Assembly: GCA_019649675.1 (NCBI GenBank)
Contig: BOWN01000001.1
Span: forward strand, 1-64,000
Length of the DNA: 64,000 bases
Reading direction: 5' to 3'
Source of the DNA: Cryomorphaceae bacterium
Lineage (GTDB): Bacteria; Bacteroidota; Bacteroidia; Flavobacteriales; UBA7430
Shown here: positions 50,501-62,500 of the stretch, in pieces
Numbering within the stretch: the first letter of the stretch is position 1
Layout: the number at the start of each line of letters is the position of its first letter
Notes under the pieces: model-generated
What the model saw: the letters and a program-made list of their open reading frames with translations, nothing else
Database searches by the model: none
What the model was told of the DNA's origin: nothing
Program-made: the position numbers and the translations under genes

Positions 50501-53500
50501 ACATGAACCATCATCAGAATTTGCCTCAGAATTAAAATTAGTAGAATTTTCTTCTGTACAACCTTCAACTATAAGTTCTATACATGAAGATGGATTTGTA
50601 TCTTCAGTATATTGAGAGTTATATTCTAAATAATTAATATTAGTGCAACCTATACTAATTTCTGTTTGACATGCAGCATCTAAAGAAACGGTTGCATTTG
50701 AATCAAATTCAACATAGTTCTGATTAGTACATCCGTAAACTATATATGTGAGACAGTCATCTTCATTATAAGTATTCACTTCACTGGAATACTCAATATA
50801 ATTTTGATCTGTACATCCAAAGCTAATTTCAGTTGAACAACTTCCATCATCAACATTTGCAGGTAAATCTGGTTGAGAAATAATAAAAAGTAATGAGTCA
50901 TTAATCTCGTAATTCCAATATTCAACATACTGACTTTCAGTACAACCAACTTGGACTTGAATACAAGGATCTGATGTATCTTCTTGACTTACTTGATTTG
51001 TATTTGCTGATGAATTAAAATTAAAAGCATCAGGATCAGTACAACCATAAATGAATTCATCAATACAAGTTCCATCATTGAATGTTGCAATTGGATTATA
51101 ATTGGCTGCTGCAGGATCCGTACATCCACTAATAGAACATGAACCATTGTCTTCTCCAGCCCAAGAGTCATAATTATCAGCTAAAGGATTTGTACAACCC
51201 AAACAGGATCCATCATCAGTAACTGCATTCTCATCATAATTTGAAGATAATGGTGCTGTACATCCCGGAGTTCCTTCACATGAACCGTCATCAACATTTG
51301 CAGCAATATTGTAATTAGAAGCTAACTGATTAGTACATCCGTCTTCTTTAGGGGTTGAACATGAGCCATCATCTTGATTATACAATGGGTTAGGGAAATT
51401 AACGCTAAAATTAATTGCATCGTATATGTAATATTCAAGGAAATTATCATCTGTACATCCCGGAATAGCGACAGTTAAACATAATTCTTGAAAAGGAAAA
51501 TTAACAAGTGTATCATATTCAAGATAATTTGGATCATTACATCCAATTATTTTTTCAAACTGACATGAACCGTCATTAACATTTGCATTAACGTTGAACT
51601 CAAAATAATTTTCATTTGTACAACCGTAAATAATTTCATTGATACATGAAGAAGGCTCAGTATCAGTATTATTAACGGTATTTGGTAGAGTAACCGAAAA
51701 TAAAACTGAATCATAAATATAGTATTCCAAATAATTGCTGTTATCACATCCTTCTTGTATTAATGTTGCACAAAAATCGTCAAGTCCATCTCCATTTGCA
51801 ACAAGTTGACCTGAACTGTTGTCAAGGTTATCGGTCAAGGTATTTGCATTAACATTATATTCTATATATAAATCATTATTACATCCTGTTTGAATAGCTA
51901 CACACGGGTTTGAGGAATCTTCAAAACTAACTTGTTGAACATTGGCAGTATCAATATAATTGAACGCTCCAGGCTCCATACATCCATAAACTACAAGATC
52001 AATACATAAGTTAGGATTTGATGTATTAGCATTAGAATCGAACTCGACAAAAAGTGAATCTGTACACCCCACAACAAATGGTTCACAAGAACCGTCATCT
52101 ACAGTTGCCGAAATATCAAAATTAAATGCTGTTTGGTCCGTACAACCATAATTGTAGTCACAAATAGAATTATCAACAATATAATCTTCAGCAAAAGCTT
52201 GACTAAAGTTTGGTGATTCTGGATTAAAAAAACCATTGGCCCAGCCATCACTTTCAGGATCAAGATATACGAAATAATTATTTGCAAGAGTATCAATACA
52301 TACTTGGGTGATATCTCTAAAGCCGTCTCTAATTGAACGATTCAGACAGTTAGGATCATCTAAAAGACTCAAACATGAACCATCATCAAAATTTGCATCA
52401 GGATTATAATTACAGATCCAAGGTAAATTTTCCGTACAACCCGGAACAATGATTGTAATACATGGATTTTCACCATCTGGAAGCGAAGTTGCAATCGGAC
52501 TGTATTCTAAGTATGCTTGATCTGTACATCCGTAAACAGGAAGAGTACAAGAACCATCATCTAAATTTGCTTGTGGATCATAGTTAGTAGCAGTTGGATT
52601 AGTACATCCTGGTGTAGGCAAAATACAAGAACCATCATTATTAGTTGCAAATTCATTATAATTCAGTGCAGACTCATCAGTACATCCAAAAACAATAAAG
52701 GTACAAGACTCATCTGAATAATTAGCACTAGGATTGTAATTTGTAGCCGATGGACTCATACAACCATCAATTCTTTGTATACAAGATCCATTGTTGGTAT
52801 TCGCAGATGGATTATAATTTAAAGAAGCTAATTGATCACCGAATATATCATCAACGTTTCCTGCTCCATTTGTTTCTGTACCATTATCAGTACAACCATA
52901 AACTACAGCAATACAAGAACCATCAGAAACAGTTGCATCAATATTATAATTAAATGCATTAGGATTCATACATCCATAGACAGGTAAAACACATGGGTTA
53001 AGCGGATCATCATTTGTAGCAAATTGATTATAATTAAGTGCTAAAGAATCTGTACAACCTAAAACAATAGAAATACATGAACCATCCGGGACAGTAGCAT
53101 TTGCATCATAGTTAGATGCAAGTTGGTTCATACATCCATAAACTATTGGAATACAGGGATTTATTCCATCAGGTAGAGTTGTTGCAAGTGGATTATAATT
53201 AAGCGCTGCTAATTGATCTTCATTAGGGTCATAAACGAATCCACCTCCATTCAAATCTGAGCCATTATCAATACAACCATACACAATTGGGATACAAGAT
53301 CCATCCGCAACAGTAGCTTCTATATTGTAATTAAAAGCATTAGGATTCATACATCCATAAACAGCTAGAACACAACTTTGATCATCTGTGTTTGCAAATA
53401 CATTATAATTTATTGCTAAAGAATCTGTACAACCAAGAACTGTGGTAAAACATGAACCATCAGCAACAGTAGCATTTGGTTCAAAATTATCTGCAGATGG

Positions 53501-56500
53501 ATTCATACATCCATATATTGCAATGATACATGAACCATCATTAAGATTTGCTACAGGATTATAATTCAAAGCTGTAGTATCTGTACAACCTGAAATTATT
53601 GGAATACATGAACCATCTGCTACGGTTGCATTAATATTATAGTTAGTTGATCCTGGTGTAGTACAGCCATAAATAATTGGAACACAGGTACCATTATCAT
53701 AATTTGCATTAGGGTCAAAATTCCAAGCAGCTGGGTCAGTACATCCGACAATTGGTTCAATACATGAACCATCATCAACATTTGCTTCTAAGTCATAATT
53801 AGGAGAAAATACATTGGTACATCCAACAATTGGTTCAATACATAAACCATTATCAGTGTTAGCATTAGAATCAAAATTAGGTGAGTTGGAATTGGTACAA
53901 CCATATATTTTAGGAATACATGATCCAACTTCATAAGTATTTGCTAAAGAGTTATAATTATATGCAGCTTCATATATACAACCTAAAATAATAGGCTCAC
54001 ATGAAAAGTCATCAGTATTTGCAGATGGATCCCAATTAAAAGCTGTCTCATCTAAACAACCAAAAATAATTGGTTCACATGGGTCAGAGGAATCCAATTC
54101 ACTAACTTCATTAGTGTTAGCGGATGAATCATAATTAAAAGCATTAATATCTGTACATCCATAAATAGCTTCTATACAAGACCCATCATCCTCAGTAGCT
54201 GACTCATTAAAGTTAAAAGCGTTCTCATCTGAACAACCATCAATTTCTAACTCATCACAAATTCCATCTCCATCAGTATCGGACAGACAGACATCGTTAC
54301 AATCGTAGTAAGTAATTGCATAATTACAACTAGCATCATTTACAGTTGCTAACTCAGAATAATTACACGCAACACTATCTGTACAGCCTCGAACTATAGG
54401 AATACATGACCATCATCTGTGTTAACGTTAATAAATGGATTATCATAGTTCCAACTGTTAGAAACACCATCATTATCAATATCATTATAATTGAGAGCTG
54501 CCGGATCTGTGCACCCATAAACTACAGGTATACAAACACCAGTATAGAGTGATGAACTATCTGTAACTAATGTATTTACATTAATTCCATCCCCAGAGAT
54601 AAGAGAATCCTGGGAAAATATTGGACCAAATTGTAATTCAGATAAATCACCATCTTGATAATTAAGTCCAGTAATAGGATTGATGTTTAAACTAGAGTAA
54701 TAATTGTTATAGTTTAACTTAGTACTATCAGTACAACCATAAACAAAAGGATAACAAGGGTCAGAATTATCAGTGATACTAGTTCTATTAACATTTGCTA
54801 AAGGATCCCAGTTAAACATAGTTTCATCCATACAACCAGGTAAAATAGGTTGCTGACATAAACTATCATCAATGATATTTCCAATATAAGGTGCTAAACT
54901 TTGTGAATAATCTATGTAATACTCGAAGAATGAAGGATTACTACAGTAAGGATCAATGGTCTCTAAACAATATAATAACGAGTTATCTTGGTGAGTTCCG
55001 ACTGACTTAGATCCTTGAACATAATTTTCAGCATAATAACCTAGGTATAAAGGATCACTACAATAAAAAATAGCTGAATCAATACAAGTTTCATTATTAT
55101 CGATAATATTTCCAACATACTGTTCACCAACAGTGTCATCTTCTAAATAATAACCTATGAATGAAGGATCATCACAATATTTAATTAATGTCTCTCCACA
55201 TAAATCAGAGTCAATAATATTACCCGAATTATGACCTAAGCTTATATCAAAATCCCCATTGATATTTACATTATAATAACCAACTAATGAGGAATCTGAA
55301 CAATATAAATCAACTGTTTCTTCTCCACAAAGTGAGTTATCTATAATATTTCCATTTAAAACATCTTTAACAGTACCGTCCAATAAATTAGTACCATAAT
55401 AATAACCAATCTACTAGAATCGTTACAATAAAATACAACTTCATCTCCACACAAACTGCCGATACCAGTATTTAGATTATTTCCGTTGGTATAAGCTTGA
55501 TAAATTCTATTGAGTGGGAAATTAGCCCCGGGCTTCTAAATCAGAGCCGTCAATTATATTATTAGTGTAATAATATCCTTCATAATTACTATCTGAACAA
55601 TAGTCTATTCTAATATTTATGCATTCTGAAAAACTTGGAACTAAAGTAAAATCAACTTCATTATTTGGTGTATTTATACTAAAATTATTTTCTTCGAATG
55701 ATCCTGAAATAATAAAATGTTCAACATATTGATTATTGTTACAATAAAAGTTTGCTAAATCTACACAACTCTCAAAATTGAGCATTGAATCTGGATATAC
55801 AATATTATCAATGTTATTAATAAGTGAATAATTCCAATATTGTGCATATGCTTGATTCGTACAACCTGGTCTGTAAAAACATTCAGACTGTATGTGTGTA
55901 TTAATTTTCTCAAGTGGATCTAAAGACGCATTTGATTCTCCGTCAAAATCAAAATCATTATAGTTGTATGCATTAATATCTAAACAACCTAACCTAACTT
56001 CAATACATGAATTATCTGAAGTATTAACATTTGTGTAAATATCTGTTAGTTCATAAGATATGTATTTATCGTTACCATAGTTATTAAAATTGAATGCTGA
56101 TGGATCCATGCAGCCTTCTATAATTGGATAACAAGATCCATCATCAGTATTTGCATTAGGGTTATAATTAAACGATGGTTGACCATCTCCAAACGAATCG
56201 TATATATCACCAAAAGAATTTTGTGAACCTCCATTATCAATACAGCCATACACTTTTTCAATACAAGAGTCATCGTGAACAGTTGCCTGATCATCATAAT
56301 TATATGCTAATGGATCCATACAACCTAATATGGGTAGTATACAGTCCACTGTATCGTTTACATCTAAATATGGATTCCCAGTGGGTGGGATATAATTCAA
56401 TGCTAATTGATTTTCAACACATCCAGTAATGAAAGGGTAACAAACATTATTATTGACATTAGCTAATGGATTATAATTATACATCGTACTATCAGTACAA

Positions 56501-59500
56501 CCAAAAACTATTGGTATGCATGACCCATCATCTGTATTGACATCTATTGAATCTAATCCAGTTTTTATATTAAATAAACCATCACCATCGTAATCATTAA
56601 AATTTAATGCATCAGGATCATTACATCCGAAGATAAATGGGTAACAAGAACCATCATCTGTGTTTACATCTACTTGTGGATCACCAACAGGAGGTATATA
56701 ATTGAATGCAGTAAAATCATCTTTACAACCAAAAATATAAGGGTAACAAGAACCATCGTCAGTGTTTGGATCTACATAAACATTACCGATTGGACTAATA
56801 TAATTCAACATTGTTGAATCTATACATCCATAGATAACAGGATAACAAGTTCCATTATCTTCAGTTGCATTTGAATCATAATTTTTTGCTGTAGGATCAG
56901 TACAACCAATTTGCTTCTTTATCAAACAATCATCATCAATACCGTCAGGAAATGAAATATTACCTGGAATATCATCAATCAATGATGAATTAGTTAGATT
57001 GTCAGAATAAACATTTGCATAAGGATTATAATCCTCGTAAAGTGAGTCCATACAACCATAAACTTCATATTGAGTTACAAACTGAGTTTCAATCTCAGTT
57101 ACGGTATAGAATGAAGCTGGACTGAAAGTATTAGCAACAGGAGTATAATTATTTGTGCCTGAACTAAAATTGGAAAGCTGAATTGAGGTAATTTCATAGA
57201 ATATGCCGTCAGGAGTTAGTAAAAACCATATAAGTGGCTCATTTTCAGAAAACCCATCTTTAACTGTTGGAGTAAAAGAATCGTCCATCCATGCAGATAT
57301 TTGATTAGATCCTTCTACCCATTCAGTTGACCCTCCACAAACAAGTGAATTGGTATAATCAGTGTAAAAAACACCCAAAGTACTTCCTACTGGGAACGGC
57401 TCAGTAATATCACCTGAAAAATAACATTACTACTAGTATTTGGATGACCTAACCCATAATATGGAAGTATGATGGAGTGGCTGGTTCCGGTAGTAACATA
57501 ATTAAAATTATACTGTTCAGCATTCGGATCGATTTCAAATATACATTCAACATTAACATTGCTGATGCTTCATAATTGGTTGCATTTTGATTAGTACAAC
57601 CAATTACTGCTTGTGTCTGACAAAATATTTCATTAAATACTGGATCAAGTTGATTAGGAATAAAACCTTGATTATAATATTCAGCATAAGTTGGATCTGA
57701 ACAACCTATCAAAACACAACTACCATCATCTACTGTTGCATCAGGATTATATAATCCTCCTTGTGAATATGGACTGGTACAACCATATATGTTAAGATTA
57801 ATACAATCTTCGAAATTATTAACAGTATACAATGGGTTATACTCCTGGTAAAGAGTATCTAGACAACCTAAGTATTCTAAAGTTTGACAATCACCATTAT
57901 CAACATTTGCAAGAGGATTAAAGTCTAAAAATTTGCATTTGTACATCCTCAACTATCAATTCTTGACATAAAGTTATAGAAGAATCTTGTGTAGCAAAAG
58001 GATTAAATTCCAAATAATTAGGATCTAGACAGCCAAAATTATATCGTAATTACAATCATAATTATTAAAGTTTGCTAACGAATCAAAATTATTAGCCAGT
58101 TCATCGGTACAACCCTCAACTACTAGTGTAATACATAAATCTTGATTATTAATATTTGCAAATGGATCGAATTCCGTATAAAAGTTATTTGTACAACCAA
58201 TGATTTCTGCTAAACAAGATCCATCATCTTCGATTGCTAATGGATCATAATTAGCAGCAGAAATATCAGGTACATCCCTGATTATACACACAAAGATCAT
58301 TGTTAATTTGATATGAATATGGAACATAATTCAACTCAAGTTCATCACCACACGACTCAATATCAACTTGATCACAAATACCATCATTATCTGTGTCACT
58401 CAAACACTCATTGTTACAGTTCAAATATTCTTCAGCTGGATAAATACAAATACTAGCCGAGTAGATAAAGAATCATAATTACACGCATTTTCATCTAAAC
58501 AACCAAATATCTCTAACTGATCACATACTCCATTTTCATCTTCATCAAAATAACATTCGCCATTACAATCAAGGTATGGAGTAAAATACGTACATAATGT
58601 AGGGTCTGTATCGGTAGTAGCATTATAATTGAAATTACAAGCAGCCTCATCCATACAACCTTCTATGACAACCTCGATGCAATTTCCTCAATATCTGATC
58701 CATTAATACATGAACCATCACAATTTTTGAACTGCTCTGGGTATTCACATGAATTATCAGAGGAATTTGCTGTAGGATTATAGTTACATGCATTTTCATC
58801 AATACAACCTAATCTTATGAGATTCAAACAATATGTTCCATCATCTGTTGTTGCATTTGCATCATATTCAAAATAATTTGCATTAGTACATCCAAATAAA
58901 AAGCATAGACCGTTATCATCAGTAGCATCTATATCATATTAGTAGCCCACCAGAGAGTACATCCTATAACTTCATTTTCGTCACAAACCTGATCTCCATC
59001 GGAGTCATTATTACAATTACCATTACAATCATAATGAGTAATAGGATAAATACACACATCTTCACTCTCAGTGCTTCAATGTTAAAATTACAAGCTGATG
59101 AATCAGTACAACCATAAATTTCTAATTCATCACACACTTCATCACTATCAATATCATTTATACAATTACCTTCACAGTCGTAATATGCTTCAGCAAAGAT
59201 ACATTCGACCTCTTCTGTAGTTTCTAAATTATAATTACAAGCTGAAACACTTACAGTACAACCTTCAATTTCAAGTTCATTACATACTCCATCACCATCA
59301 TTATCGTTTATACATATCGGTTGTTCACCCCATACAGAATCACATTCATAATATTGAGGAGGAAAAATACACTCAGATATAACATGAATTACTCCAGTTG
59401 TTGTATTACATGCATTAGGATTAGTACACCCTGTTGCGTAAGGAATACAAGCTCCATCATTACCGTCAGGGATATCCACATTTGCCGAATCATCATAATT

Positions 59501-62500
59501 AATTGCATTAAAGTCCATACAACCATATATAATTAGGATATCACATGAACCATCATCAGTATTTGGAATTGGATCTAAATTAGTGACAGAAGCTGAAGGA
59601 TTATCAGAATCCAAATCAGGATCATATGACCAATATTCTAGATAGTTAGAATCTGTGCATCCTAAAACTTGAGTAATACACGAACCATCGTCATCGGTAG
59701 CTAAAGGATTATAATTAATTGCTGCTAATCCATCTCCGTCAATATCATTTAACTGATTATAACCATTGACTTCATTACCGTTATCAGTACACCCTAGAAC
59801 CTCATCAGCAGCACACACTCCATCTTCATCTAAATCATTTTGAATCAGAATTCCAGTTCCATCCTGCTCACCAGAACATACATCACACTCTTCACTAACT
59901 TTATAGATACAATTAAAATCTTCAATATTTGCTTCGATATTATAATTACAAGCTAAAGAATCTGTACAACCCTCAATAAATGCTAAGTTTGAAAATAATG
60001 GACCGGACTCTATAAATAAGATATTCAGGTTAATTTGATCTTTAATTTCTTCAAACGATAAATTAGAATCAAAACTAGAATCTTCAAGTTCTTCTTCGGT
60101 GAGAGTTATCGTATATTCAACTGTAACATTAACCACTCCACGAATGTTTTCATCAATAATAACACTCAGAACAACGACGGTTCCTTCTGCTAAACCTAGT
60201 TGGGTTTCTAACAAATCTTCAAAGTTTTCAGAAAATACTTGTACATCAGAAACTAAATTATCATCAATAGTAATTTGAATCTCATCTTGGATAAAGATGG
60301 CACAATCACTATCTCCATCACATATACCACAATAATCAAAAAACAGACAACTACCATCGTCTTCTGTTGCAAGTGGATTATAAGTATCCCCACATGCATC
60401 AGAATTATCGCAACCTAAAACCTCATTTTCATCACACACTAGATCATTATCTTCATCGTTATCAATTATAATTCCTGTTCCATCTTGTTCTCCCGAACAA
60501 GAAGCACACTCATCTAAATCTGTTGAATAAATGCAAAGATCATTATCAGTATCAGTAGTTGGATTTGCATCAAAGTTACAAGCTATTTGATCTGTGCAAC
60601 CTAAAATTTCATCGGAATCACATACATTATCATCATCATTATCATTATCAATAATAATTCCGCTTCCATCTATTTCACCAGAACAAGTCTCACATCCTGA
60701 TGGGAACTCACATGCATTACTTTCTGTATTTGCAGTAAAATTATAATTACAAGCATTATCATCGGTACAACCAAAAACAATAGTTTCACAAGTGCCATTG
60801 TCTGTATTTGCAAGTGGATTATAGTTAAAAGCAGCTAATTCATCACCATCAATATCATTAACTATACCTGTACCACTAACTTCAAGACCATTATCAACAC
60901 AACCAAGAACCACTGCAATACAGCTTTCATCATTTGTATTTGCTAGTGAATTGTAGTTAAAAGCAGCTAACCCATCACCATCAATATCATTAACTATACC
61001 TGTACCACTAACTTCAAGACCATTATCAACACAACCAAGAACCACCGCAATACAACTTTCATCATTTGTATTTGCTAGTGAATTGTAGTTAAAAGCAGCT
61101 AACCCATCACCATCAATATCATTAACTACACCTGAACCACTAACTTCAAGACCGTTGTCAATACATCCTAAGACTACTGCAATACAGCTTCCATCATTAG
61201 TATTTGCTAGTGAATCAAAATTAAATGCAGATACATCAGTACAACCTTCGACAACATCTTGACAAGAGCCATCATCAGTATTTGCATCAGAATTGTAATT
61301 AAAGGCTATTGGATCTGTGCATCCGTAGGGTTCAACACCTATACAATATAAAATAGGATTTTCTACTTGATTAATAATCTCAGTCGAGCCATTTTGAAAA
61401 GTTATTGTGGTTGATAAAGAATATATTTCATTACCATTAACAAGAAAAAGATTAAGTAATTCAATGTCATTTCCACCATCACTCTGATTAGATTCTAGAT
61501 CATCCGAATAAATGATAAGTTCATTTTGAATATTGTTAAAAACATCTACTGAGCCAACAACAGTATTATCTGCATTTACAGCAACAACGTATGGGCTTGA
61601 TGGTAAATATATATTTGCTTCACCAATAGTTCCAAATCCATTGGTTTCATAACCAGTAAATTCTGGAATTTCTTCAACATAAATAATTTGGTTCTCGAAT
61701 AAAATTACAAATTCTGGAATTTCACCTGTAAGTAATCCATCTTTTTCATTTGTAAATGTATCATCACCCCACAAAGTAAGACTGAATAGACCTGAAGCAA
61801 TTTCTATAAGACCAACACATTGCAAACTACCATCTCCATTTAGATCGTAAAAAGCACCTAGTTGACCACCTACATAGGAATTGAAAATATCATCCGTAAT
61901 TAAAACGGTATGATTTACCCCAGTATTTAAAGGATTAATAAAACCGTCAACTGAAATATTAGGTAATACAGGTAAATTCAATGATGAAGTAAAGTCAGTA
62001 TCAAGAACAACAGACATATTAGCATCTGAGGATGAAATCTGAGTATGAGTAAACCACAGGTCGCAACTTGCTATACATGAACCATCATCTGCGTTTGCTT
62101 CTGTATTATAATTGGATGCTGTCAAATCTGTGCATCCAAATACAACAGGAATACATGAACCATCATCTGAGGTTGCATCTTGGTTATAATTAGAAGATGT
62201 TGGATCAGTGCAACCTAATATTGCTGTACAATTTAATTCGGAAGAAGCAGCTATTACAGGCAATTGACCATTAGCTGTAAAAGAATTAATTCCAGCAAAG
62301 GTTAATTCTAAATCATATAACGTAGTACCATCTACTAATTGAAAAGTTAACTCTTGACCAGCAGAAGCTCCATCTAATTCAGGTGTTGCAGTATCATCTC
62401 CCCAAACTGCTAGGGATTGCTGACCGCCTATTAAATCAGCTGTGGCGACAGATGCACTACCTACTATTAATCCATCAGGAGAAAAAGCAACAAGGTATGG

